NCBI GenBank assembly: GCA_963768765.1
Contig: CAVYJK010000021.1
Span: 372,001 to 436,000, forward strand
Length of the DNA stretch: 64,000 bases
Direction of reading: 5' to 3'
DNA from: DASWLF01 sp963768765
GTDB lineage: Bacteria > Desulfobacterota > Desulfobaccia > Desulfobaccales > 0-14-0-80-60-11
Shown here piece after piece: positions 1 through 11,673 of the stretch. Under the pieces are notes generated by a model. It worked only from the letters and a program-made list of their open reading frames with translations. It made no database searches and had not been told where the DNA came from. The translations under genes and the position numbers were made by a program. Position 1 is the first letter of the stretch; each line of letters starts with the position of its first letter.

Positions 1-1
1 G

Positions 2-526
2 CTTTGGCAAACCGGGCGCCGGCTCACCGACCTGGGCGCCATTGCCGTCAGCACCGGCCCGGGAAACTTCACCGGGCTGCGCATCGGGCTGGCCACCGCC
101 AAGGGCCTGGCCTGGTCCCTGGGGCGTCCCCTGGTGGCGGTACCCACCATGGAGGTCCTGGCGGCCCAGTTTCCCTACCAGACTCAGCCCATCGGCGTGC
201 TCCTGGACGCCAAGAGGAACGAGCTCTTTTGGGGCCTCTTTACCTGCCTGGAGGATCAGCCCCAGGCGCTGGAGGAGCCCGCCCGTTTGCCGGTGGCCGC
301 CCTGCCCCCTCGGCTGCGGCCGCCCCTGATGCTCACCGGTCCGGGTCTTAAGGTCTACGGCGATTTTCTTAAAGACCTGCTGCCCCCGGGAACTTCTCTG
401 GCCCCTCCGGAGATGTGCTCTCCCCGGGCCGCCACCTTGGCCCGCCTGGCGCGCCGGCGCCTGCTGGAGGGCAGAATCGCCGCGCCCGAGCAGCTGGTGC
501 CCACCTACCTGCGGCCGGCCCTTTGA
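2..526 (+). CDS. tsaB: TsaB, tRNA threonylcarbamoyladenosine biosynthesis protein (3' part)
   Basis: Only the C-terminal 174 residues are in the window; the start lies to the left. TsaB is the inactive ASKHA-fold partner of TsaD in the complex that makes the universal t6A37 modification of ANN-decoding tRNAs. The family signature STGPGNFTGLRIGLATAKGL is present near visible residues 17-36, followed by a typical C-terminal half (VPTMEVLA, later CSPRAATLARLA). The reading frame must run open through the left edge; an internal GTG at 134 is not the start. It is followed by about 125 bp holding the promoter of the next gene. Confidence 0.9.
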   Translation, partial: LWQTGRRLTDLGAIAVSTGPGNFTGLRIGLATAKGLAWSLGRPLVAVPTMEVLAAQFPYQTQPIGVLLDAKRNELFWGLFTCLEDQPQALEEPARLPVAALPPRLRPPLMLTGPGLKVYGDFLKDLLPPGTSLAPPEMCSPRAATLARLARRRLLEGRIAAPEQLVPTYLRPAL

Positions 527-652
527 AGAACAAATCCCCGGGCACCTCTGGCACCATTTTGGGGTGGGACCGCCACCCAAGGGCGTCGCGGACCTGCGTT
601 TCCGCCCCAGGCGTCCCGGTTCAGCCCGGGCCCACATAACTGGGCAAGAAAC

Positions 653-681
653 TTGACATCCATTAATCCAAATGATAAGAT
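653..681 (+). promoter_or_regulatory. Sigma-70-type promoter for the gene at 717
   Basis: TTGACA at 653-658, a 17-base spacer and TAAGAT at 676-681. Transcription would begin near 688, about 30 bases before the ATG at 717. The stretch is AT-rich against a GC-rich background. Confidence 0.55.
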
Positions 682-716
682 ACAAAATTCTAACTTAGCA
701 ATATTACAGGCCTTTT

Positions 717-2096
717 ATGCCTCAAGCCCTCATGCCGACAGCCGATCTCCGTTCCCACACCCACTACATAGACTCCTTGATCGCCCTGGCCCACGAGAAA
801 CTCGGCAATTGCGCCACCATGGCCGAAGTCGCTTCTCAAGAGCCCCTGGTCAACCGGTACCCCCGTCTGGAAGCCCTTGCAGAGCCTCGCCAGATCCGGG
901 TGCTGGCCGAAGACGGGCGCTATGCGGCGCGGCTGGGCCGGGCCAAGGCCGCGGCGGTGCGGGGCGAAATCCTGTTCGAACACGCCGCGGCCGGCGAAGG
1001 CACCCGGTTGATGCTGGGGCCCAAGTATTTTCTCAACCTGGCCCAGGAATTGACGGTGGGGCGCATCGCCCACCTCCTGAGCATGGAGGGCGGCCAGGTC
1101 ATCTTGCCCGAGGCCCTGGCCGGGGAACTGGAGTGCCCGCCCCAGGACCTTCTGCCCCTGGCCCTGGGCACCCGCCACATGCTGCAGCTGGCCTTTGACC
1201 TGGCCAATCTGGCCCGGGAAATGGGCGAATCTCCCCGGGAAGTCCTGGATCGCCAGCACTTGCTCATCATCATTGCCGGGGAAATGGTGGCCCACATCGA
1301 AAAAGAATTTTACCAGTGGCACTTCTTCGGCTTTAACCCCAGCCAGGTGTTCTTCATGGTCCAGGAGAGCTTCCACGGCCTGAACCTGAGCGCCGGAAAG
1401 TTTTTTTATGACCTTAAAAGCCCCCGCCGCCTCCACAACCACGGGCAGATGGTGATGCAGCAGGCCATGGACCGGCAGCTCTTCACCCTGGCGGGGGATC
1501 ACCCCCGGGACCAGACTTACTGCTCTCAAGCCGCGGTAAGGGACTGGCTGCAGCGGTTCGCCGACAAAATCTCCTATAATATCGAGGACCTGGATTACCT
1601 GACCGGGTCCCTGGACCTGGCCGGCCTGGGGTTGGCCCTGGAGTTGGGGGACGAGGGCTACCATATGGTGATGGAAGTGGTGGCCAACAACCCCCTAAAA
1701 CCTCAGAAAGGCGGGATGCTGGCCTGGGACCAGGAGCTGGGCCGCGATGTGATGATTGAAAGCTTTCAGCTGGGCAATATCCAGAACCGGGACATCCAGT
1801 ACCTGAACCGGAATTTCAACCATTATCCCCGCCCCTGGGTGAGTTGGGGCCGGCTGGGGGAAGCCGGCCTGCCCATGCCCATTGCGGTGAAGGAAGGGTT
1901 CCTCTATTTCCAGCCGGTGCAGGGCGACATCAATTTCCTGGTGGACACCGCCTTTTTCCGCCGCCTGGAGATGCGGCCCATCCGGAACTTGAAGAGCCCG
2001 GCGACCTTGCCTCTGGCGGTGAACCGCATGTCTGCCCAGGACCGCCAGCCCGGCTTCCGGGAATTCGTCCAACGCCTTCGTCAGGGGAGTCTATGA
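717..2096 (+). CDS. Conserved-looking protein of unknown function (459 aa)
   Basis: I do not recognise the family. The protein is soluble, with no signal peptide or membrane segment, and its composition looks like a genuine cytosolic protein. Visible stretches include GPKYFLNLAQELTVGRIAHL near residues 100-120 and an aromatic/His-rich centre (HIEKEFYQWHFFGFNP). ATG at 717 or 732 (MPTADLRSH) could be the start; the ribosome site is weak. Its stop overlaps the ATG of the RNase E/G gene (ATGA at 2093-2096), so the two are probably translationally coupled. That context hints at RNA metabolism but does not prove it. Confidence 0.7.
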   Translation: MPQALMPTADLRSHTHYIDSLIALAHEKLGNCATMAEVASQEPLVNRYPRLEALAEPRQIRVLAEDGRYAARLGRAKAAAVRGEILFEHAAAGEGTRLMLGPKYFLNLAQELTVGRIAHLLSMEGGQVILPEALAGELECPPQDLLPLALGTRHMLQLAFDLANLAREMGESPREVLDRQHLLIIIAGEMVAHIEKEFYQWHFFGFNPSQVFFMVQESFHGLNLSAGKFFYDLKSPRRLHNHGQMVMQQAMDRQLFTLAGDHPRDQTYCSQAAVRDWLQRFADKISYNIEDLDYLTGSLDLAGLGLALELGDEGYHMVMEVVANNPLKPQKGGMLAWDQELGRDVMIESFQLGNIQNRDIQYLNRNFNHYPRPWVSWGRLGEAGLPMPIAVKEGFLYFQPVQGDINFLVDTAFFRRLEMRPIRNLKSPATLPLAVNRMSAQDRQPGFREFVQRLRQGSL

Positions 2097-3802
2097 GCCC
2101 GCCTCGGAAGATGTTCGTTAACGCCGCCGACCCGGAGGAATTCCGGGTGGCCATCGTCGAAGAAGGCCAGATGGAGGAGTTGGCTTTGGAGTCTGCCTCC
2201 CGGGAAGCCACTAAAGCCAATATTTACATAGGCGTGGTGGTCAACATCGAGCCCAGCCTGCAGGCGTCCTTCATCAATTACGGCGGCGAGCGCCACGGCT
2301 TTTTGCCTCTCTCGGAGATTCATCCCGACTATTACCTGGAAAAACCCCAAGGCAAAGCCAAGCCCCGGATCCAGCGGGTACTGCGCAAAGGCCAGGAGCT
2401 CATCGTCCAGGTCTACAAAGAGGAATCCGCCACCAAAGGGGCCTATCTGAGCACTTACATTTCTCTCCCCGGTCGGCGCCTGGTGCTCTTGCCCAAACAG
2501 AGCCATCTGGGGGTCTCCCGGAAGATCGAAAAGGAAGAAGAGCGCCAGCGCCTCAAGGAACTGGCTCAGAAATTGGGACTGCCCTCGGAGATGGGCCTGA
2601 TCATCCGCACCGCCGGCGAGACCGCCGCCACCCGGGAACTGGCCAAGGACATGAACTACCTCCTCAAGCTCTGGGAAAATATCAAGCAGGCCGCCAAGTC
2701 CCAGCCGGCTCCCTCCCTGCTGCACCGGGACCTGGACCTCATCACCCGGACCGTCAGGGACTATTTTTCCCCGGATATCAAGACCATCCTGGTGGACAAC
2801 AAAGAGGTCTTTCAGACCCTGCACACCTTTATCCGGGAAATGTCCCCCCGCCACGTGCATGCCCTGAAACTCTATAAGGACCCGCTCCCCATCTTCACCC
2901 GCTACCAGATCGAAGAACAGATCGACCGTATCTACTCGGAGCGCGTGCCCCTCAAATCCGGCGGCAGCATCGTCATCAACCCCACGGAAGCCCTGGTTTC
3001 CATCGACGTCAATTCCGGGCGCTGCACCAGCCAAAAAGAGTTGGAAGACACGGCCCTCCGGACCAACCTGGAGGCCGCGGAAGAGGTCGCCCGACAACTC
3101 CGCCTCCGGGACCTGGGGGGGCTTATCGTCATTGATTTCATTGACATGAAGGACAAGAAGCACCAGAAGGAGGTGGAGCAGGCCCTGAAGCAAAGCCTGA
3201 AACGGGATAAGGCCCGGGTGACGGTGGGGCATCTGTCCAAGTTTGGCCTCCTGGAACTCTCCCGCCAGCGCCTGCGCCCCACCGCGGAAGTCAGCGCCTA
3301 CGTCATGTGTCCCGCCTGCCAGGGCCGGGGCCTGATTAAAAAGGTGGATACCCTGAGCGTTAGCCTTCTCCGGCAAATCAGCACCCAGGCGGCCCAGAGC
3401 CAGCTCCAGGAGGTCCGGGCCTTGGTGCCGGTGGAGGTGAGCAATTTTCTCCTTAATAAGAAGCGCCAGGACCTCCTCACCCTGGAGGAACAATTCGCCA
3501 TCAAGATCATCGTGACCGGCAAAGAAGGCCTGGGGCCCGAGGATATCCAGGTGGAATACCTCAAACGGGAGGCTGCCGAACCCAAACCGGCTCTGGAGAG
3601 CAAGGCCGCCCCCGAGGCCAGGCCAACTCCCGAGACAACGCCGGCTCCCGGTGCCAAACCCTCCGGCGGGAAAAAACGGCCGTCCCGGCCCCGGCGGAGA
3701 TCTTCGAAACCGAAGCCTCCGGCCACGCCGCCCGGGGAAGCCCCCGAAGCCCCACCCGCAGCGGCGCCCGGCCTCGGCCCCCACGGGTCCGAATCGGCCT
3801 AA
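2093..3802 (+). CDS. rng: Ribonuclease E/G family endoribonuclease
   Basis: A 569-residue RNase E/G core. This family cuts single-stranded AU-rich RNA in rRNA maturation and mRNA decay. An S1-type RNA-binding region (YIGVVVNIEPSLQASFINYG) lies near residues 40-130. The Mg-binding catalytic aspartates appear as SIDVNSGR (D305) and IDFIDM (D348/D351), spaced as in E. coli RNase E D303/D346. The Zn-link CPACQG gives C406/C409. The last about 75 residues are a Pro/Ala/Lys/Arg-rich low-complexity tail, possibly an RNA or partner-binding tail. I chose the ATG at 2093 because it overlaps the upstream stop and precedes the family N-terminus (EEFRVAIVEEGQMEEL); ATG 2111 is possible. It is closer in length to RNase G than to full RNase E. 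Confidence 0.9.
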   Translation: MSPPRKMFVNAADPEEFRVAIVEEGQMEELALESASREATKANIYIGVVVNIEPSLQASFINYGGERHGFLPLSEIHPDYYLEKPQGKAKPRIQRVLRKGQELIVQVYKEESATKGAYLSTYISLPGRRLVLLPKQSHLGVSRKIEKEEERQRLKELAQKLGLPSEMGLIIRTAGETAATRELAKDMNYLLKLWENIKQAAKSQPAPSLLHRDLDLITRTVRDYFSPDIKTILVDNKEVFQTLHTFIREMSPRHVHALKLYKDPLPIFTRYQIEEQIDRIYSERVPLKSGGSIVINPTEALVSIDVNSGRCTSQKELEDTALRTNLEAAEEVARQLRLRDLGGLIVIDFIDMKDKKHQKEVEQALKQSLKRDKARVTVGHLSKFGLLELSRQRLRPTAEVSAYVMCPACQGRGLIKKVDTLSVSLLRQISTQAAQSQLQEVRALVPVEVSNFLLNKKRQDLLTLEEQFAIKIIVTGKEGLGPEDIQVEYLKREAAEPKPALESKAAPEARPTPETTPAPGAKPSGGKKRPSRPRRRSSKPKPPATPPGEAPEAPPAAAPGLGPHGSESA

Positions 3803-3814
3803 AGGAGCAGCTTC

Positions 3815-5476
3815 ATGCGCAGCAATCTGATGAAACTGGGCCTGGAAAAATACCCGCACCGGTCCCTGCTCAAGGCCATGGGATTGACCGACAAGGAAAT
3901 CGACCAACCCATTATCGGCGTGGCCAATTCCTTCAACGAGTTCATTCCCGGCCACATCCACCTGGACAAGATCACCCAGGCGGCCAAGGCCGGGGTGCGC
4001 CTGGCCGGCGGCACCCCTTTGGAGTTCGGGGTCATCGGGGTGTGCGACGGGTTGGCCATGCACCACCAGGGGATGAAATATTCCCTGCCCTCCCGGGAGC
4101 TCATCGCCGACTCCATTGAAGTGATGGCCATGGCCCATCCGGTGGACGGCCTGGTCCTGGTGACCAACTGCGACAAGATCATCCCCGGCATGCTCATGGC
4201 GGCCCTCCGGCTCAACATCCCCGCCATTCTGATTTCCGGCGGCCCCATGCTGGCCGGGCGCTACCAGGGGAAAGAGGTGGACCTCATCACCGTGTTCGAG
4301 GGGGTGGGCGCGGTGAAGGCCGGGAAGATCTGCGAAGACGACCTGAAAGAGCTGGCCGAATGCGCCTGTCCCGGCTGTGGCTCCTGCGCCGGCATGTTCA
4401 CCGCCAACTCCATGAACTGCCTGAGCGAGGCCCTGGGGTTGGCCCTCCCCGGCAACGGCACCATCCCGGCGGTGCACGCCGCCCGCGTCCGTCTGGCCAA
4501 GAAAGCCGGCTTCAAGATCATGGACTGGTGAACCAGCAAGATCCTGCCCCGGGACATCGCCACCCTGGAGGCCTTCAAGAACGCCATGGCGGTGGACATG
4601 GCCCTGGGCTGCTCCACCAACACCGTGCTGCACGTTCCGGCCATCGCCCGGGAGGCGGAGATCGACCTGTCCCTGGACCTGTTCAACAAAATATCCAGCC
4701 GCACTCCGCACCTTTGCTCCTGAGTCCCGGCGGCCGCCATCACCTGGAGGACCTGGACCGGGCCGGCGGCGTCCCGGCGGTGATGAAGACCTTGCTGGAG
4801 GGTGGCCTGGTGGATCCGGCTGCCCCAGTTACCGTCACCGGCCAAACCGTGGCCGACAATCTGGCCGACGTGAAGGTCCTTGACCCGGAGGTCATCCGGC
4901 CCCTGTCCAACCCCTACCACGCTCAGGGCGGCATCGCCATCCTCAAGGGCAACCTGGCCCCCGACGGGGGCGTGGTGAAGCAGTCGGCGGTGGACGAAAA
5001 GATGCTGGTTAACGAAGGAACCGCCCGGGTCTTCGAGGCCGAGGAGGAGGCCACCCGGGCCATCCTGGACGGCCAGCATCAAGCCCGGGGACATCGTGGT
5101 CATCCGCTACGAGGGTCCCAAGGGCGGCCCCGGTATGCGGGAGATGCTCACCCCCACCTCCGCCATCGCCGGTCTGGGCCTGGATAAAGAGGTGGCCCTG
5201 TTGACCGACGGCCGCTTCAGCGGCGGGACCCGGGGCGCGGCCATCGGCCATATCTCGCCGGAAGCCGCGGAGGGCGGTCCCATCGCCCTGGTGCAGGAGG
5301 GTGACCGTATCAAGATCGATATCCCGGCCAAGACCCTGACTCTACTGGTGGATGAGGCAGAACTGGCCCGGCGCCGCCAGGCCTGGCAGTCGCCGGAACC
5401 CAAGATCAAACACGGTTACGCCGCCCGCTACAGCCGCATGGTGAGCTCCGGCAGCCAGGGGGCGGTGTGCAAGTGA
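3815..5476 (+). CDS. ilvD: Dihydroxy-acid dehydratase, frame-broken in this assembly
   Basis: Catalyses dehydration of 2,3-dihydroxy-isovalerate or -methylvalerate in valine/isoleucine synthesis, using an Fe-S cluster. The Fe-S cysteines are present in NCDKIIPG (C119) and CPGCGSCAGMF (C188/C191). The N-terminal frame hits TGA at 4529, but homology resumes around it: a missing base near 4525 and an extra base near 4538 restore DLVNQ-KILPRDI. A further base is missing near 4718 (LC.LSPGGRHHLEDLDRAGG) and one is extra near 5073 (back to IKPGDIVVIRYEGPKGGPGM). The C-terminus (LTDGRFSGGTRG) is intact. Total length (about 553 residues) is normal. Four clustered indels in a conserved gene suggest sequence error, though a decayed copy cannot be excluded. 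Confidence 0.88.
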
Positions 5477-5777
5477 CGGTAGGGAAAGGGGCGGCCGCGT
5501 GATTGATCACCCCCGAGCCCAGGCCTGGGAACGGAAACCGGAGCCATGCTGAATTCGGACCCAATTTTTTCCTTTCCAGGAACTTTCCAATTATTCCCCT
5601 TTTCGACCAGCCGCTGGCACCCCGCGCCACCGGATGGCAATAAACCGGGGTTGCCACCCAGGAAAACTAGAATCTCTGTTGATAAAAAATCACCTGAGAT
5701 AAACCACTTAAGCCAGTTATGAACAAAATGGGCGGCGCTTATTAAGACAATTAAATTCATACTTCTTTTAGGAGAAA
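5477..5777. other. Intergenic region upstream of dnaN
   Basis: About 300 bases. I see no convincing gene. The right half (from about 5650) is AT-rich and should hold the dnaN promoter, but no clear -35/-10 pair stands out. A ribosome site (TAGGAGAAA) precedes the dnaN ATG. Confidence 0.5.
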
Positions 5778-6917
5778 ATGAAGATGCACCTGACCATCGA
5801 TCGGGAAACCTTGTTGAGGGGGGTGGGCCGGACCCTGGGAGTAGTGGACCGCCGGGGCACCATGCCTATCTTGGCCAATTTTCTCCTGCAAACCGATGAG
5901 AATCGGGTGCTCATTTCCGCCACCGACTTGGAGGTGAGCTTCCGGGGTTTTTATCCCGCCCAGGTTTTGGAGCATGGAGCCCTCACGGTACAGGCCCACT
6001 ATTTCTTCAATCTGGTGAAGGAGCTCCCGGGAGAAACCATCGACCTCACCGGCACCGATAAATCCAGCCTGAAGATTCAGGTGGGAGATTCCTATTACCA
6101 ACTCCACGGTCTGCCCGCGGACCAGTTTCCCCCGGTGCCGGAAGTCACCGACCAGCACCTGGTGGAAGTGGAGTCCGGCATGGTGAAGGAGATGATCGAA
6201 AAGACCATCTTCTCGGTGAGCGCCGACGACCTCCAGTACCACCTCTCCAGCATCTTCTGGGAGCGGGTGGAGGTCGAGGGCGGCTTCCACCTGCGCCTCA
6301 TCTCCACCGACGGGCACCGCCTCACCTTGATCGAGCGGACCTTGCCCGAAAGCCAGCAGTTCGAAATCGAGAAGGGCATCCTCATCCCCCGGAAGGGCAT
6401 GGCGGAGGTGGTCCGCTTCCTGGCCGAGGAAGAAAAAGTCGCCCTGGGATTGGGCAAGCAGAGCCTGGCGCTCCGGGCTGACGACAAGTATCTCTTCATC
6501 CGCCTGCTCCTGGACAAGAAATTTCCCGACTACCGCCGCATCATCCCCGAGAGCTTCTCCTACCGCTTCGCTATCAACCGCCGGGAATTCTTCGACACCA
6601 TCCGGCGCATCGCCCTGCTGTCCACCGAGCGCTTCAAGGGCATCGTCCTGAAGCTCATGGCCGATTCCGTGGAAGTGAGCTTCACCAACCCGGAGGTGGG
6701 CGAGGGCCGGGAGTTGGCGCCCCTGTTCCTGGAGGCCGGCGACCCGGCCGGCCTGCCCATGGAGATCGGCTTCAACGCCCGTTACTTCCTGGAGCCCCTG
6801 GGCGCCATGCAAAGCGACATGGTGCTCCTGGAGTTGAACGAAAAGGACCGCCCCTGCCGCCTGGTGGACCAGGGCGACCCCCATTACTTCAGCATCATTA
6901 TGCCCATGAGCCTGTAG
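5778..6917 (+). CDS. dnaN: DNA polymerase III sliding clamp (beta subunit)
   Basis: A 379-residue protein with the three-fold clamp architecture. It begins MKMHLTIDRETLLRGVGRTL, has the RGTMPILANFLL and ATDLEVSF signatures of domain I, and the domain III motif RYFLEPLGAM near the C-terminus. The C-terminal IIMPMSL matches the clamp's usual MPMRL end. It forms the ring dimer that tethers polymerases to DNA and that many translesion polymerases also bind. ATG 5778 is preceded by TAGGAGAAA; the following MKM gives a second possible ATG at 5784. It is not next to dnaA here. Confidence 0.97.
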   Translation: MKMHLTIDRETLLRGVGRTLGVVDRRGTMPILANFLLQTDENRVLISATDLEVSFRGFYPAQVLEHGALTVQAHYFFNLVKELPGETIDLTGTDKSSLKIQVGDSYYQLHGLPADQFPPVPEVTDQHLVEVESGMVKEMIEKTIFSVSADDLQYHLSSIFWERVEVEGGFHLRLISTDGHRLTLIERTLPESQQFEIEKGILIPRKGMAEVVRFLAEEEKVALGLGKQSLALRADDKYLFIRLLLDKKFPDYRRIIPESFSYRFAINRREFFDTIRRIALLSTERFKGIVLKLMADSVEVSFTNPEVGEGRELAPLFLEAGDPAGLPMEIGFNARYFLEPLGAMQSDMVLLELNEKDRPCRLVDQGDPHYFSIIMPMSL

Positions 6918-6979
6918 GGGGCGCATTGCGCACCTTACGGTTTTTGGTTTTTGGTAAAAGACATAAAACTTAGGTCATG

Positions 6980-7008
6980 ATTGGTGGCACAGGCGTCTCG
7001 CCTGTGCT
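6980..7008. repeat. 29-bp dispersed palindromic repeat, copy 1
   Basis: Contains GGCACAGGCG..CGCCTGTGC. It is identical over 29 bases to 40146-40174 in the polB region. It lies just upstream of the gene at 7030. Confidence 0.8.
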
Positions 7009-7029
7009 GGGTGTGCGCCCCGCCCCCCA

Positions 7030-7494
7030 GTGGAGACTGCACCCAAGTCAGGAAGCTTTTTGGAAGATCACAAAGCCTTAAAGCGTTTCGGTGAACTGGT
7101 CGGCTACACCGAAGCGGACCTGAAACATTTCCAGGCCGGCGACCCCCGGCTGCGGCAAATGGAGCGGCTGGGCCGGGCCGCGGCCCGCTATTCCATCCAG
7201 GCCGAGGTGATCAAGGCCCGGAACTGCAATTCCGGCTATCAGGAGGGCGATAAATTTATCCTGGATGTGGATGGCAATTTCATCCCCAAGTTCTGTCCCC
7301 CCAGGCTGTGCGTGTACGCCGTATCGCAGTTGGCGGTGCCGGTGGCCCTCATCAACGAGCGGCTGAGCGAAGGGCTGGACCCCAACCAGTTTCATTTCAT
7401 GCATCAGGTCCGCTGCCTGGATGTGGGCGTCGAGTGCGCCGGCTATGGTGAGGTGATGCTGGAAATCAAGGTGGTGCCTCGCGTTAAAAAGTAA
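7030..7494 (+). CDS. TIGR04076-like small protein
   Basis: A 154-residue soluble protein. The C-terminal about 90 residues resemble the TIGR04076 family: a beta-rich core with CNSGYQEGDKFIL, a central CPPRLCVYAV segment and a C-terminal acidic/hydrophobic strand. The function of this family is not established. The N-terminal helical part (FGELVGYTEADLKHFQAGDPR) looks genuine, so I take GTG at 7030; the first ATG (7159) would remove it. It sits between dnaN and a CGGC-domain gene, both small cysteine-containing proteins. Confidence 0.65.
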   Translation: METAPKSGSFLEDHKALKRFGELVGYTEADLKHFQAGDPRLRQMERLGRAAARYSIQAEVIKARNCNSGYQEGDKFILDVDGNFIPKFCPPRLCVYAVSQLAVPVALINERLSEGLDPNQFHFMHQVRCLDVGVECAGYGEVMLEIKVVPRVKK

Positions 7495-7598
7495 GTTAGC
7501 GCGATGGAAAGCAACATAACCAACCTATAAATAACAAAATGATCTTATTACTGAGCTTTTAACTAAAAACTCGAAACTAAAAACTCAAAACTCCTTTT

Positions 7599-8054
7599 AT
7601 GGCCCGCATCGGCATTATTACCTGTTCCAATTGCACCCAGGAAAGCAACTGTGCCTCGGTGGTGTGCCTGGCGGATATGCGCAAGCGCCGGGGCTTCTTT
7701 GAGCGGTATCCCCAAGATGAACCCCTGGAGTTAATCGGCATCATCAATTGCGCCGGCTGCCCCACCCTGGCGGCGCCGGAAAAAATCCTGAAACGGGTCC
7801 GGGCTTTGGCCGAATACCGCCTGGATGCCCTGCACCTGTCCTATTGCCTGGTGACGCTGTGCCCCTTTGTCAAAAAATATTCGGAATTGATAAAAACCGC
7901 TTTTCCTGATATAAATATTATTATGGGGACTCACCAGCCGGCGGATCGAAACCGGTTTCTCAGAGGGGTCAAAGAGCTTCTCTGCCAGACCCTGTCGCCT
8001 CCCCAAACCATGAACGATCTGATCAGAGGTACCATTAAAATCCCTCCGGAATGA
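7599..8054 (+). CDS. CGGC domain-containing protein
   Basis: A 151-residue protein matching the CGGC domain layout (PF08821): N-terminal IGIITCSNC, a central INCAGCPTLAA (the CGGC site reads CAGC here), then LSYCLVTLCPFVKKY and a Rossmann-like end. The conserved cysteines suggest metal or redox chemistry, but the function is unknown. The start ATG at 7599 follows an AT-rich leader of repeated AAAACTCAAAACT-type sequence. The domain is common in anaerobes. Confidence 0.75.
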   Translation: MARIGIITCSNCTQESNCASVVCLADMRKRRGFFERYPQDEPLELIGIINCAGCPTLAAPEKILKRVRALAEYRLDALHLSYCLVTLCPFVKKYSELIKTAFPDINIIMGTHQPADRNRFLRGVKELLCQTLSPPQTMNDLIRGTIKIPPE

Positions 8055-8223
8055 AAGGGGATTGGATGGGAAAAACCTGTTCTGCCGCTCCGGTCGCCCC
8101 GGCTGAAGGTTCAAGATCCTTCACTACCGGTGGCGCCCCGGGACGGCATGGAAATACCGGTTTGTTTAAAGGACGGGGATAAGCCCCTGATAAACGGATT
8201 TTTCAGCGAGGAGGAACCATAAC

Positions 8224-10638
<2,415 letters not shown>

Positions 10639-10717
10639 TTTCTGGGAAGGGCGCAGGCGGGAATCCCCGCGCTGCCGGCCCGCAAGCCTAAAAACAGCAG
10701 CCACAGGAGGGATCACC

Positions 10718-11122
10718 ATGCACCGCGAAGCCGCCTTTAAAATTTTTGTAACTCGTCGAGAAATGTTAGCAGTGGGAGATGCCCCGGACCACTCCCTGAT
10801 GCTCACGGAAATGGAAGGCGAGCCCATCAATTACACCCCCGGGGTGGCCGGGGAGTTTGTCTCCCGCCGCAGCGTCGGCTTCCATGATCGTATCAGGGGG
10901 GAGGGCCCTATGCAGGGCTATGCCACCACCATCTATGAACATGGGGGAGTTTTCTCCCGGTTTGAAGGGCAGCGCCAAGGAACGATTACCAAGGGTACCT
11001 GGAAGACCTACAGGGGCATCGGCAAGTTGACCGGCATCAAAGGCAACGGCACCTTTACGGTGAAACCCTCTGACAAGCACGGCCAGTTCATCCTGGAGAT
11101 GGAAGGCGAGTACGATTTGTAA
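10718..11122 (+). CDS. Hypothetical small protein, beta-barrel-like
   Basis: 134 residues, no signal peptide. The second half is rich in short Gly-terminated strands (YEHGGVFSRFEGQ, GTWKTYRGIGKLTGIKGNGTF), suggesting a small beta-barrel of the lipocalin or allene-oxide-cyclase type. I cannot name a family or function. ATG 10718 is preceded by ACAGGAGGGATC, a good ribosome site. It stands alone between gyrB and the ECF-sigma group. Confidence 0.7.
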   Translation: MHREAAFKIFVTRREMLAVGDAPDHSLMLTEMEGEPINYTPGVAGEFVSRRSVGFHDRIRGEGPMQGYATTIYEHGGVFSRFEGQRQGTITKGTWKTYRGIGKLTGIKGNGTFTVKPSDKHGQFILEMEGEYDL

Positions 11123-11310
11123 AACTTCGTTGCCTGCCAACCGGCACCTTACCCAGCCCCAGGCGGTCCGCCTGGGGCGCCAGCCAGGATAAATTTTGCC
11201 GCCGGCGATTACGCCAGACCTGGGGCCTTTATACTTTAAGGCCCTTTTACCATCCTAACCCCTATTCCCTACCCCCTTGAGGGGGAGGGTTAGGGTGGGG
11301 GTGAATAACC

Positions 11311-11673
11311 GTGAACGCTACCTGTGCCCGGTGCGGCGCCGCCTTTGCAGCCTCGGAGGCCCGGGAGTATCTGGGAGAGGTGCTGTGCGAAGACTGTTAT
11401 ATGGAGGCCCTGAGCCCCACTCGGACCTGCGACCCCTGGGCGGTGCACACGGCCAAAAGCCTCAAGGACCTGCCGGGGGGACACGATTTGACCCCGTTAC
11501 AGCAAAAGCTTTACGACCTGGTGCAGGAACGGGGCGAGGTGCCGATTCCCGAGGCCGCCGCTCTCCTGGGGCTGACGGAAGATGAACTGCGTCGTGAATT
11601 CGCCCCGCTGCGCCACATGGAAAAGCTCCGGGCCTGCAAAAAGGATGACCTCATCCTCATAACCCTGTTTTGA
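11311..11673 (+). CDS. Zinc-ribbon plus winged-helix-like small protein
   Basis: 120 residues. An N-terminal zinc ribbon CARCGAAF...CEDCY (C5, C8, C28, C31) is followed by a C-terminal helical segment (LTPLQQKLYDLVQERGEVPIPEAAALLGLTEDELRREF) that reads like a DNA-binding winged helix, so a transcriptional regulator is plausible. The start is GTG at 11311. Its TGA (11671-11673) overlaps the TTG start of the sigma factor gene, implying translational coupling and a shared operon. Confidence 0.7.
   Translation: MNATCARCGAAFAASEAREYLGEVLCEDCYMEALSPTRTCDPWAVHTAKSLKDLPGGHDLTPLQQKLYDLVQERGEVPIPEAAALLGLTEDELRREFAPLRHMEKLRACKKDDLILITLF

Noticed and set aside
4529..4531. In-frame TGA in ilvD as a selenocysteine codon (tRNA-Sec is present)
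   Set aside because: The site is not a conserved Cys position, and a missing/extra base pair around it restores the family sequence; other indels occur in the same gene.
2081..4711. An 876-codon open frame on the minus strand
   Set aside because: It lies opposite the RNase E/G and ilvD genes, has no domain and a His/Gly/Gln/Val-rich composition typical of the antisense frame of GC-rich genes.
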